A program made the position numbers and the translations under genes. 64,000 nt of DNA from Gilliamella sp. wkB171 (GTDB lineage Bacteria; Pseudomonadota; Gammaproteobacteria; Enterobacterales; Orbaceae), in NCBI RefSeq assembly GCF_001693755.1, contig NZ_LYST01000043.1, positions 496,001 to 560,000 of the forward strand, in the 5' to 3' direction. The notes beneath the pieces are model-generated. The model did no database searches, was not told where the DNA came from, and saw nothing but the letters and a program-made list of their open reading frames with translations. Shown here piece after piece: positions 9,004 through 16,935 of the stretch. Positions within the stretch are counted from its first letter, which is position 1. Every line of letters starts with the position of its first letter.

Positions 9004-9704
9004 ACACAAAAGAGAAAGATAGTATTATTATTGTAAGTATCGTTATAACTGCTTTATTGTTTTCAGTTATTTTAGGTTGTATTTGGTTATATAGTCCTGA
9101 TGCGTTTAATTATGTAAACGAAATGAAGTTCAATGATTGGGGGGATTTTTTAGGGGGTACTTTTGGGACTGTAGCTTTATTTTGGCTCATACTGGGCTAT
9201 ATGCTCCAAAAACAAGAATTACAACAAAATACTAAAGCTTTAGAGCTTCAAGCAGAAGAACTAAAAAATACTGTTGAAGAATATAAACACATGGTGGAAA
9301 TCAACAGAAGACAGTTGGATGTATTAAATGCCCCGCAACTATTTGTCAATTTAAGCTTATCTATGGAAAAAGATAATATTTCTCTCGCTATAATAAAACT
9401 TAATATTAAAAATAGTGGTGGTTCAGCTTGTAATGTAAAAATATCTTTAGCAGATTACGAAATAGATTTAGAGAAAATTAATCGTGGAGATGAAATATCT
9501 AAATGTTTTAATCAAATTGATATAGTAGAGAAAAATATTATTACTTTAAATAGTAATATTGGTGAAAGTAATTTTAAAGATACCTATTCTTTGTCTTATC
9601 AATATATATTTGATAACGAGATTACAGATTCAAAAATTGAGAAACTAGTGGAATATGATAGTAGTGCTTTGGATATTCTTAAAACCATTAATCGCATTTG
9701 TTAG
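9000..9704 (+). CDS. Uncharacterised two-TM coiled-coil membrane protein
   Basis: 234 aa of unknown function. Two N-terminal membrane helices (about residues 9-32 and 50-70) are joined by a short loop. A strongly predicted coiled coil follows (about 72-108, rich in Gln, Glu and Leu, from LQKQELQQNTKALELQAEEL). A soluble, beta-rich looking domain of about 120 residues begins at NAPQLFVNLSLS. The start overlaps the stop of a 39-codon ORF. It lies in the decayed integrative element and has AT-rich codon use. Proteins of this shape are common accessory cargo; no catalytic motif is visible. Confidence 0.6.
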   Translation: MNTKEKDSIIIVSIVITALLFSVILGCIWLYSPDAFNYVNEMKFNDWGDFLGGTFGTVALFWLILGYMLQKQELQQNTKALELQAEELKNTVEEYKHMVEINRRQLDVLNAPQLFVNLSLSMEKDNISLAIIKLNIKNSGGSACNVKISLADYEIDLEKINRGDEISKCFNQIDIVEKNIITLNSNIGESNFKDTYSLSYQYIFDNEITDSKIEKLVEYDSSALDILKTINRIC

Positions 9705-9713
9705 AATTTGATA

Positions 9714-9761
9714 GGTATCCAAACAAGTATCCAGCAAAAAAATATTTAATAAATGGATACC
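9714..9761. repeat. Cluster of TATCCA repeats
   Basis: GGTATCCA (9714-9721) and its inverse TGGATACC (9754-9761) flank a third partial copy, AGTATCCA (9726-9733), just after the coiled-coil membrane gene. It could be a protein-binding cluster or part of a terminator structure; no assignment is possible. Confidence 0.3.
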
Positions 9762-9888
9762 AATTTAATCATAAAAGCCAGCTATCTTCATAATGAAGAC
9801 AACTAGCGATCATACCCTCTTTCATGGGGTTGAATTTAAAAAGTAGGTTTCTTGAGCCTATAAAAAGAAACCACAAGAAACTTAATTA

Positions 9889-10059
9889 TTATGCTTTAGG
9901 TGTGATTCCTCGTGATTGTAATTTTTTGCTTAAAACTCTTTTAATCCAAGTAGCCAAGCTAGTATCACCATCTTTTATAGCTTCTTCTAACTGTTGCCGA
10001 AATTCTTCGATTAATCGCATTTGGTATTGTGATGATCTTTTTTCTTTTGGTGTTAACAT
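9889..10059 (-). CDS. 56-aa probable DNA-binding protein of the element
   Basis: Minus-strand gene. The protein starts MLTPKEKRSSQYQMRLIEEF and ends WIKRVLSKKLQSRGITPKA, basic with two predicted helices. It could be a small ribbon-helix-helix or similar repressor; I do not recognise a named family. Support for a real gene comes from its upstream DNA: a TATAAT -10 (minus strand, 10105-10100) abuts two near-identical palindromes, one touching the ATG. That suggests autoregulation. The opposite-strand 94-codon frame over the same bases lacks such support and is treated as a shadow. Confidence 0.55.
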   Translation of the reverse strand: MLTPKEKRSSQYQMRLIEEFRQQLEEAIKDGDTSLATWIKRVLSKKLQSRGITPKA

Positions 10060-10105
10060 GGTAATTACCGAATATTATTATAATTACAAGGTAATGACCA
10101 TTATA
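10060..10105 (-). promoter_or_regulatory. Promoter with two phased palindromic operators
   Basis: Perfect palindrome GGTAATTACC at 10060-10069, directly before the start codon of the 56-aa gene, and a one-mismatch copy GGTAATGACC at 10090-10099. Their centres are 30 bp apart, about three helical turns. The minus-strand -10 TATAAT occupies 10105-10100 right beside the second copy. The layout is that of an autorepressed promoter. Confidence 0.5.
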
Positions 10106-10116
10106 TAGAAAATCCT

Positions 10117-10183
10117 AAAGTGTTCACCGCCTAAAGCCTTTTAGAATAGGGTTAAAAGAAATTGTAAACACCGTGAACACTTT
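10117..10183. repeat. 11-bp inverted repeat containing GTTCAC iteron-like cores
   Basis: AAAGTGTTCAC (10117-10127) and GTGAACACTTT (10173-10183) are perfect inverse copies 45 bp apart. The left arm extends to TGTTCACC, i.e. GGTGAACA on the minus strand, the same core as the repeats at 8361-8454. A second cluster would resemble the two-site origin of P4-like elements. Confidence 0.4.
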
Positions 10184-10329
10184 TTTATAAAATTTTATTT
10201 TTATGGGGGGTAGGTAAAAGTCTGCAACTTTTCAAATGGACATCACCCACCAGTCAAATTTTTACACCGTCAAAATTTCAAAATCAATCTTTTAACCTTT
10301 CAACTTGGCAAGATAAAAAGGCCTAATCT

Positions 10330-10653
10330 ATGGGATTATTTTTTGTTTCCAATTTTTCTAAATTAATCCAAAGAAGTTTAAACCAAATCAGCATATCTGA
10401 TATAAATTATATTGTTCGTAGACTAATTGTTAATCATGCCAAAACTAAATTCACTTATGGCATGACGAATATTGATAATGCTAGTGTATATTTAAATCTC
10501 ACATTTGAATTATCAGGTAAAACGTGGACTAAAGAGTTTTCAACCAAGCAAAATGATAGTGGTGTAAAAGATGCAAATATGACTTCTGTTGTTGAATATG
10601 CTTGGGATCAGATTGCTTTAGATGTTGCCCGAGAGGTTGCAAAGCATTTATAA
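10330..10653 (+). CDS. Hypothetical protein, 107 aa
   Basis: Starts MGLFFVSNFSKLIQRSLNQI, no obvious signal peptide or membrane segment; mixed alpha/beta composition with a C-terminal helix (SVVEYAWDQIALDVAREVAKHL region). I do not recognise the family. It is the last ORF before carbonic anhydrase and could be the distal cargo of the ssrA-associated element or a resident orphan. A purine-rich stretch (AAAAAGG) lies about 8 bp before the start. Confidence 0.5.
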   Translation: MGLFFVSNFSKLIQRSLNQISISDINYIVRRLIVNHAKTKFTYGMTNIDNASVYLNLTFELSGKTWTKEFSTKQNDSGVKDANMTSVVEYAWDQIALDVAREVAKHL

Positions 10654-10737
10654 GTAATTTCTGGTTTTAAATTTCGATTATGAAAAAAAATTAACAAGTT
10701 TATTTATAATAGAATCGAAAAAAAATTTGTTAAAATA

Positions 10738-10766
10738 GGCTCTATCTAAATACATTTGATAGAGCC
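10738..10766 (-). terminator. Terminator of the carbonic anhydrase gene
   Basis: Perfect 9-bp stem GGCTCTATC/GATAGAGCC with an 11-base loop, 10 bp beyond the carbonic anhydrase stop codon. On the minus strand it is followed by TATTTTAAC; it may also stop transcription of the opposite ORF. Confidence 0.65.
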
Positions 10767-10775
10767 ATTTGGACA

Positions 10776-11513
10776 TTAATCAACAATTACCCTTCCATTT
10801 AATGGTTGGACTGGTCGATTGTTATCATGATGCATGATTGAGTGGAATTTTTCGATTTGCTCAGTCGATACGCTGCTTTCTTGTTCTAACACAATCCATC
10901 TTACCCCTTCTGTACATGGAGGAGTTGTCAATGAACCACTAAAGCGATAAAAATCTAACCTATTTGGTAATAGAGCTTTTATATCAACAGGCTGAGTAAG
11001 CGTTGCCGTCGCTTCAACTTCGGTTGGTATTTGTTGCCAGGCTTTTGCTAATTCTGGATTTGTTTTTCCCTTATTAAACATAAGTGCAACCACAGCTAAC
11101 TCACCATTCTTATTTTTATAGACAAAATGTGCTTCCATTGGGAACTGTTTGCCTTTAATTTCATTTTCACTTGGCGCATGAAAGTGGAATTGTTGTAGGG
11201 TGAAAACTTCGTTATCGATTTGTAAAGTATTACCTTCACCAACATTAACTTGAATAGTGTGACCATTATTGATAATTTCTTGCTTACCTGGTTTGAATAC
11301 CAGTTTAAGTTTATCATGATGAGTTTTGAACACGTGTTCAATGTTGATAGGTGATTGGTTTTTGCCATTTTCACAAGTTGAAAATTCTGGTGATAGTTTA
11401 CCCCAATTTTCAGGTTTATCTTCACCTTCATACCCCCAATGTGAAGAATGTTCTGCAGCAGCACATGATAAACTCGTTACCATTAAAGCTGCCATGATTA
11501 TGTTAAGTTTCAT
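10776..11513 (-). CDS. cah: Periplasmic alpha-type carbonic anhydrase
   Basis: 245 aa. It interconverts CO2 and bicarbonate in the periplasm. A cleavable signal peptide covers about residues 1-20 (ends LSCAAA before EHSSHWGYEG). The three zinc histidines of the alpha class are visible: His110 and His112 in QFHFHAPSE and His129 in EAHFVY. The GSLTTPPCTEGVRW motif is intact. Length matches bacterial alpha enzymes. It stands alone with its own terminator. Confidence 0.92.
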   Translation of the reverse strand: MKLNIIMAALMVTSLSCAAAEHSSHWGYEGEDKPENWGKLSPEFSTCENGKNQSPINIEHVFKTHHDKLKLVFKPGKQEIINNGHTIQVNVGEGNTLQIDNEVFTLQQFHFHAPSENEIKGKQFPMEAHFVYKNKNGELAVVALMFNKGKTNPELAKAWQQIPTEVEATATLTQPVDIKALLPNRLDFYRFSGSLTTPPCTEGVRWIVLEQESSVSTEQIEKFHSIMHHDNNRPVQPLNGRVIVD

Positions 11514-11962
11514 CTTGATTTTTCACTAGAACGTTGATTAACGGGTCTCAAATTATACGCCTCAAAAAATTACCTTTCTAGAATATACCAATAAGACTTT
11601 TTTGTTTTTTTATAAAAAAAATCTTTGACATTTTTAAAAATTAAGTTGTTAATTTGACATCAATCTTCTTTATAGCATGAATGAAGTTCATACTCATCAT
11701 AGCTAAACTTAACATTATCAGGGAATCAATAAAGAATAGAAATTTTAATTTTATTCATAATATTCTAGTCAATGCGAATAGGATTAATAGAAGTAAATAA
11801 TAAAACTGGAGTAATTTTTGTGGAAAGTGTTATAAAGTGAGTAACAATTTGAATTTATATTATTACTTTAGATAATTTTGAAAAAGTAACTAAGTGATAA
11901 CAAGATAAGCAATCTTATAAGGCTAATCACAGACCAAAAATCCATCATAGATAATAAGACAT
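11514..11962. other. Gene-free AT-rich stretch
   Basis: About 450 bp between carbonic anhydrase and the tRNA-Asn terminator. No ORF, RNA or convincing repeat seen; it must hold the carbonic anhydrase promoter. Confidence 0.5.
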
Positions 11963-11986
11963 AAAAAAACCTGCTCAATGCAGGTT
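11963..11986 (-). terminator. Terminator of tRNA-Asn
   Basis: On the minus strand, AACCTGC and GCAGGTT pair across a 5-base loop and are followed by seven T; 16 bp after the tRNA 3' end. Confidence 0.8.
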
Positions 11987-12001
11987 CTTAGAAACTGAAT
12001 T

Positions 12002-12077
12002 TGGCTCCTCCAACAGGACTTGAACCTGTGACATACGGATTAACAGTCCGCCGTTCTACCGACTGAACTATGGAGGA
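12002..12077 (-). tRNA. tRNA-Asn (anticodon GTT)
   Basis: 76-nt tRNA on the minus strand. The acceptor stem TCCTCCA pairs with TGGAGGA, followed by encoded GCCA. Anticodon GTT lies in GGACTGTTAATCC and the T-arm is GGTTCAAGTCC. All arms are readable and the CCA is encoded. Confidence 0.96.
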
Positions 12078-12226
12078 ACACTTGATGGACAAAATATTAA
12101 CCATCTATTACGTTTATGTCAATCGTTAAAACACTAAATAAAATCAATTGCTCAGCTTGTAAGCAAATTTGTCTATGTCTATGCTAAAATAAGTTAAAAA
12201 TGACAAGATAGGTAAAATAAACGTTT

Positions 12227-12799
12227 ATGAAAAAGAATATTTGTGTTTTTTGTGGTGCTAGTGAAGGCAATCGTGCTGAATATCGTGTTGCAGCTGAACA
12301 ACTTGGTCAAACCATTGCCAAACAAAATAGGCGATTAATTTATGGTGGTGGCAATAAAGGGTTAATGGGGATTATTGCTAATGCCGTATTAGCTAATGGT
12401 GGTGAAGTTATTGGTGTTATTCCTGAACGTTTAGTTAAAGCCGAAACTGCGCATCATGGCATTACTCAGTTAGAAGTTGTTCAAAATATGCATCAACGCA
12501 AAGCAAGGCTTGCTGAACTAGCTGATGGTTTTATTGCGATGCCAGGTGGAACGGGCACATTAGAAGAAATTTTTGAAGTTTGGACAGCGATGCAAATAGG
12601 CTACCATGAAAAACCCGTTGCACTATTCAATAGCCAATTTTGGCAACCTCTGCTGAACTTTTTAAAGCATGCAGTACAAGATGGGTTTATTCGAGAAAGT
12701 TTTTATAACACATTAATCGTATCAGATGATGCAACAAATATATTACAAAAAATGGATGATTTTATTGCTAAAGACCTACAGCGTTGGGTGAAAAAGTAA
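12227..12799 (+). CDS. LOG-family nucleotide phosphoribohydrolase
   Basis: 190 aa, TIGR00730/LOG family. The family cleaves nucleoside 5'-monophosphates to free base and ribose 5-phosphate (cytokinin activation in plants; nucleotide pool or purine stress roles in bacteria). Characteristic motifs: VFCGASEG near the N-terminus, IYGGGNKGLMG, and the active-site signature PGGTGTLEEIFE. Single gene between tRNA-Asn and a bidirectional terminator shared with fruA. Confidence 0.85.
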   Translation: MKKNICVFCGASEGNRAEYRVAAEQLGQTIAKQNRRLIYGGGNKGLMGIIANAVLANGGEVIGVIPERLVKAETAHHGITQLEVVQNMHQRKARLAELADGFIAMPGGTGTLEEIFEVWTAMQIGYHEKPVALFNSQFWQPLLNFLKHAVQDGFIRESFYNTLIVSDDATNILQKMDDFIAKDLQRWVKK

Positions 12800-12816
12800 T
12801 TATTATTCATTAAAAA

Positions 12817-12847
12817 GCAAAAACGCCATTTTATAATGGCGTTTTTT
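12817..12847. terminator. Bidirectional terminator between the LOG gene and fruA
   Basis: Stem AAAAACGCCATT/AATGGCGTTTTT with a 4-base loop, A-run on one side and T-run on the other. It lies between the converging stop codons at 12799 and 12864. Confidence 0.85.
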
Positions 12848-12863
12848 GTAAGTATAAAAATAA

Positions 12864-14603
12864 TTACTGTGTAACTTCTTCGGCAACGACTTCCGGTTTT
12901 TTAATAACCGCATAAACTACACCAGCAATGACAGAGCCGACTAAGATTGACAATAAATAACCGCCAACGGGTTTAACAACGCCTGGGATTGCTAACGCAA
13001 ATAACCCACCATGTGGCGTCATTAACGTTGAACCAAATGCCAATGCCATACCACCAGTGATTGCACCACCAACAATACAACAAGGGATAACACGTAACGG
13101 ATCACGCGCTGCAAAAGGAATTGCCCCTTCAGAGATGAAGCATAAACCTAAAACTAAAGACGCTTTACCACTTTCTTGTTCTGCTTTAGCAAATTTTTTA
13201 CGGGCGATTAAAGTAGCTAATCCCATCGCTAATGGAGGAACCATACCTCCTGCCATTACTGCAGCCATAGGTGCATAAACTTGTGAAGAAATCATACCAG
13301 TACCAAAAGCATAAGCAACTTTATTAATTGGTCCACCCATGTCTGTACACATCATGCCACCTAATAATGCACCTAACATAATAGCATTAGCACCATTCAT
13401 GGTATTTAGCCATACAGTAATAGTTTTCATTAACCATGCGATTGGCGTACCAACAACAAATTGCATAACAAGACCTGTAATTAAAGTTGCAAGTAAAGGC
13501 ACAATTAGAATAGGTTTTAATGCTTCAAGCGTTTTTGGTAGTGGTAAATATCGAGTAATTAACAAGGCTAAATAACCAGCAAAATAACCAATAATAATAC
13601 CACCTAAGAATCCGGCACCAGTTGAAACTGCAAGTAAACCACCAACTAGGCCAGGAGCAAGCCCTGGTCTATCAGCAATTGAGTAAGCAATATAACCAGC
13701 AAGCAATGGAACCATTAGTGAGAATGCTAAATCACCAATTTGTTTTAAATGAGGTTCTCCAACAAGCTCATTTACAAGAGTTTGTTTAACAACTTCTACG
13801 CCATTTTCAAGTACAGTAACTGTTTTTAATACTTCTTGGAACTGACCAAAAGCAAAAGAAAGCGCAATGATCAAACCACCTGCAACCACCATTGGCAACA
13901 TGTAAGACACACCCGTTAATAGATGTTTATAAACGCTCTTTTTCTCATTACTTGATTTAGCTGATGAGGTATTGGTTGTAGGTTGATAAATTGTTGCTTC
14001 TTCAAATGCTTTATCTAATTCTTGAGCGGTCTTTTTAAGAGCAGGGCCAGTTTTAGTACGATATAATTTTTTACCAGCAAATTTGCTTAAATCAACATCA
14101 ATATCACATGCAGCAATAACGACATCAGCAGAAGCAACTTCTTCAGGTGTTAATTCATTCCCCACGCCAACTGATCCACGTGTTTCAACTTTACACCACC
14201 AGCCGCGTTTTTTTGCTTCTTCTTCAATGGCTTCGGCTGCCATAAATGTGTGAGCCACACCTGTTGGGCAAGCAGTCACAGCAACAATACGTTTGATACC
14301 TGTAGCAGAAGCTGAAGCTGTTATCGCAGTTTGTTCATAAACTTTTGCTTTATTTGGCGCATCGTTTACTATTTGTTTCGGATTGGCAAAAACATCATCG
14401 ATATCTTCTACAACATAAACTTTTTTACCCATCACTGATGTATCAGCAATTGATCCTGTACCCACTGCAACAATCACATCGGCATTTGCTGCGTTTTCAA
14501 CTACATTTAAATTTAAAGCATTAGCAGCTAAAATAAGTTCAGCTTTAGCTAATCGTCCATTTACTGGACCTGTATTACTACCTTCAACAATATATATATT
14601 CAT
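12864..14603 (-). CDS. fruA: Fructose PTS permease, IIB'BC component
   Basis: 579 aa membrane protein that imports fructose and phosphorylates it to fructose 1-phosphate. It has a degenerate B' domain (1-95), the active IIB domain with phosphorylated Cys112 in AVTACPTGVAHTF, and the IIC membrane domain from about residue 225. Length and domain order match E. coli FruA (563 aa). Third gene of fruB-fruK-fruA, 8 bp after fruK, probably under the Cra operator upstream of fruB. Confidence 0.95.
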   Translation of the reverse strand: MNIYIVEGSNTGPVNGRLAKAELILAANALNLNVVENAANADVIVAVGTGSIADTSVMGKKVYVVEDIDDVFANPKQIVNDAPNKAKVYEQTAITASASATGIKRIVAVTACPTGVAHTFMAAEAIEEEAKKRGWWCKVETRGSVGVGNELTPEEVASADVVIAACDIDVDLSKFAGKKLYRTKTGPALKKTAQELDKAFEEATIYQPTTNTSSAKSSNEKKSVYKHLLTGVSYMLPMVVAGGLIIALSFAFGQFQEVLKTVTVLENGVEVVKQTLVNELVGEPHLKQIGDLAFSLMVPLLAGYIAYSIADRPGLAPGLVGGLLAVSTGAGFLGGIIIGYFAGYLALLITRYLPLPKTLEALKPILIVPLLATLITGLVMQFVVGTPIAWLMKTITVWLNTMNGANAIMLGALLGGMMCTDMGGPINKVAYAFGTGMISSQVYAPMAAVMAGGMVPPLAMGLATLIARKKFAKAEQESGKASLVLGLCFISEGAIPFAARDPLRVIPCCIVGGAITGGMALAFGSTLMTPHGGLFALAIPGVVKPVGGYLLSILVGSVIAGVVYAVIKKPEVVAEEVTQ

Positions 14604-14611
14604 GAATACTC

Positions 14612-15547
14612 CTATCCAGCGTTAATTTCAATTTTGCCGAGCATATTAGTTACAGCTTGACGATCAGAAATACCTACGCCTGCTTGTTCAACAGATAGCG
14701 CTGCAACACTTGATGCAAACACTAACGTATCTTTAATTGATTGATTGGTCATAAGACCATACATTAATCCAGCAACCATTGAGTCACCTGCGCCGACAGT
14801 ACTAACAACTTGGCATTTTGGGGGTTTAGCAATCCACGCTTCATTTTTTGTTACCCATAATGCACCTTTGCTGCCAAGTGAGATGACCACATTTTCAATA
14901 CCACTATCGATAATTTGTAAAGCAGCTGTTTTGATGTCAGTAAGCGTAGATAACTTTCGACCAACCCACATTTCAAGTTCCTTATCATTTGGTTTAATTA
15001 ACCAAGGGTTGGCTTTAAGACCTGCTACTAAAGCATCACGGCTACTATCAAAAACCACTTTAGGGCAAATTGCTTTAACTTGCTTCATCCATTCTGTAAA
15101 CTTTTCCAGAGATACGCCAGCAGGTAAACTACCACTAATGGCAACCATATCTATATCTTTTAACCATTCTAATGAATCGGTAACGAAAGTCTGCCAATCT
15201 TGATCACTAATCGTAAAACCAGAAAAATTTAGGTCGGTAACTTCGCTATTTTCTTCCGTTAATTTAACATTAATACGGGTGCGCCCATCAATGGTTTGAA
15301 ACTTATCAACGACATTTAGTGATTTAAACAGCAAGTTAAAACCATCACGATTTTCTTTACCTAAAAAACCACCTACCGTTAACTTAACATCCAGATCTGA
15401 TAGTACTTTGGCAACATTAATCCCTTTACCAGCAGCAAGTAGTGCATTTGTCTGCACTAAATTAACATCACCAAGTTCAACTTTAGGACAAAAACCTAAT
15501 AGATCATAAGCGGGATTTAATGTAATTGTTGCAACACGATAAGTCAT
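14612..15547 (-). CDS. fruK: 1-phosphofructokinase
   Basis: 311 aa PfkB-family kinase turning fructose 1-phosphate into fructose 1,6-bisphosphate. Motifs: GKGINVAKVLSDL near the N-terminus and the C-terminal anion hole STVGAGDSMVAG with the catalytic Asp. Its start overlaps the fruB stop by one base (TAATG), and fruA follows after 8 bp, so translation is coupled through the operon. Its substrate, fructose 1-phosphate, is the inducer that releases Cra in enterobacteria. Confidence 0.95.
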   Translation of the reverse strand: MTYRVATITLNPAYDLLGFCPKVELGDVNLVQTNALLAAGKGINVAKVLSDLDVKLTVGGFLGKENRDGFNLLFKSLNVVDKFQTIDGRTRINVKLTEENSEVTDLNFSGFTISDQDWQTFVTDSLEWLKDIDMVAISGSLPAGVSLEKFTEWMKQVKAICPKVVFDSSRDALVAGLKANPWLIKPNDKELEMWVGRKLSTLTDIKTAALQIIDSGIENVVISLGSKGALWVTKNEAWIAKPPKCQVVSTVGAGDSMVAGLMYGLMTNQSIKDTLVFASSVAALSVEQAGVGISDRQAVTNMLGKIEINAG

Positions 15548-16749
15548 TATTCAGTTCCCTCACCTAATCCGCTAGCAATGGCTTGACCTATGGCTTCGAG
15601 CGCTTGCTCAGCATCTTGTCCAACAGCAGTAAATTTAAGACGACTGCCTTTTTTAGCACCTAGAGCAACAATCTTCATTAAGCTAGTTGCACTTACAGGC
15701 TCACCTTTACCATCTAAATTGGCAACCGTTATTTTACTATTGAATTCTTTTACCAATTTAACTAATACAGATGATGGGCGGGTATGCAGGCCATTTTCAT
15801 TATGAATAACAAATTCACGACTTAATTCATTATCATTTGATTCGGCTGCATTAGATTGAGCAGGAGTAAGGGTCGATTCAATATGCTCAGAATTATTGAT
15901 ATCAGAACCAGAAATAAGTAACTGACTTAATTGTTCGACATTTGCTGTTAAAAGTTGGTTTAATTTTTGTCTAAAAATCAACGATGCGATGTTATGCACA
16001 ACCTCTGCAACTGAATCATCTACAACTGACATTGTTATAAGCAATTTTACAGGTTTACTATCTTCACTCAGATGACTAACTGTACGACTAATGGCAATCG
16101 CATTTTTTAAATTACCATTTTTACTATCACTTAACCAAATCCCATTGCCTAAATAATTAGGTTTATTATCAAGCACATCGGCAATAAAATTAGCATTCAC
16201 TGCATTGTGCTGTTTTAAACGCGAAGCATTCAATGCTTGTAGGGTTGCTAGGCTATCTGCTTGAATATCTAATAAGACTGAATCTTGATGAATGGTAAAT
16301 TTGCTATCTTCTTGTTCTACTTTGTCGGTTAAAATAGCAATTGCTTCATCCGCTGTTTGAATTTTTTTAATTTTATCTTCGACGCCATCTTCACCAAGAA
16401 CATGTGTCAACTGGCGAAGTAATTCTAAGTGCTCATCAGAGCTTGCCGCAATACCAATAGCCAAGTACGCTTTTTCACCATCATCCCCCCATTCAACGCC
16501 ATTAGGAAAACAAAATACCTGTACACCTGTTTTTTTCACTAAATGGCGAGTTTTTGTGGTGCCATGAGGAATCGCGATACCAATACCCAGATAGGTTGCA
16601 GCTTGCTCTTCTCGCTCTAGCATACCGTTCACATATCCATCTTCAACAAAACCTGCACTCGTTAATGCTGCGGCAATTTTTTTTATTGCTTCTTGCTTGT
16701 TAGTCGCTTGTTCATTTAAATGAATATTTTCTTTAACTAAATGAAACAT
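15547..16749 (-). CDS. fruB: Fructose-specific IIA-HPr fusion (diphosphoryl transfer protein)
   Basis: 400 aa. It passes phosphate from Enzyme I to FruA. An N-terminal IIA domain has phospho-His62 in GIAIPHGTTK, a central linker domain runs to about 300, and a C-terminal HPr-like FPr domain has His322 in GLHTRPSS and the SATSLMKI regulatory-site region. Slightly longer than E. coli FruB (376 aa). First gene of the operon, with an AGAGG ribosome site and a Cra-type operator 78-90 bp upstream of the start. Confidence 0.94.
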   Translation of the reverse strand: MFHLVKENIHLNEQATNKQEAIKKIAAALTSAGFVEDGYVNGMLEREEQAATYLGIGIAIPHGTTKTRHLVKKTGVQVFCFPNGVEWGDDGEKAYLAIGIAASSDEHLELLRQLTHVLGEDGVEDKIKKIQTADEAIAILTDKVEQEDSKFTIHQDSVLLDIQADSLATLQALNASRLKQHNAVNANFIADVLDNKPNYLGNGIWLSDSKNGNLKNAIAISRTVSHLSEDSKPVKLLITMSVVDDSVAEVVHNIASLIFRQKLNQLLTANVEQLSQLLISGSDINNSEHIESTLTPAQSNAAESNDNELSREFVIHNENGLHTRPSSVLVKLVKEFNSKITVANLDGKGEPVSATSLMKIVALGAKKGSRLKFTAVGQDAEQALEAIGQAIASGLGEGTE

Positions 16750-16826
16750 AGAATAAATACCTCTGGGTTAAAATGTTGGGTTTGCTAAAATAACTCAACA
16801 ATTCTAAATCCTTAATTGAATTATAT

Positions 16827-16840
16827 TGAATCGTTTCAGC
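16827..16840. promoter_or_regulatory. Cra (FruR) operator of fruBKA
   Basis: TGAATCGTTTCAGC matches the enterobacterial Cra consensus TGAAWCG-TTCA closely, with only one asymmetric position in the palindrome. It lies in the 186-bp gap between cra and fruB. Established role: Cra represses fruBKA until fructose 1-phosphate binds. Confidence 0.75.
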
Positions 16841-16935
16841 AATGATGAATACAATTAAAATATTTATCAAATAAATTATTTCTATTAATAATTAATATGT
16901 GATCTAGATCCAATTTTTGATTAAAATTTAAAAAG

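Noticed and set aside
9824..10108. 94-codon plus-strand frame in the element
   Set aside because: It covers the minus-strand 56-aa gene, which has a -10 box, operator-like palindromes and a more protein-like sequence. The plus-strand frame reads like an antisense shadow.
6928..10775. Search for a second copy of the tmRNA 3' end (attR)
   Set aside because: No stretch resembling CTCCCGCCAGCTCCACCA was seen downstream by eye; the element's right end is therefore not called.
14745..15203. 152-codon plus-strand frame opposite fruK
   Set aside because: fruK is a clear family member on the other strand; the frame has no homology-like motif or ribosome site.
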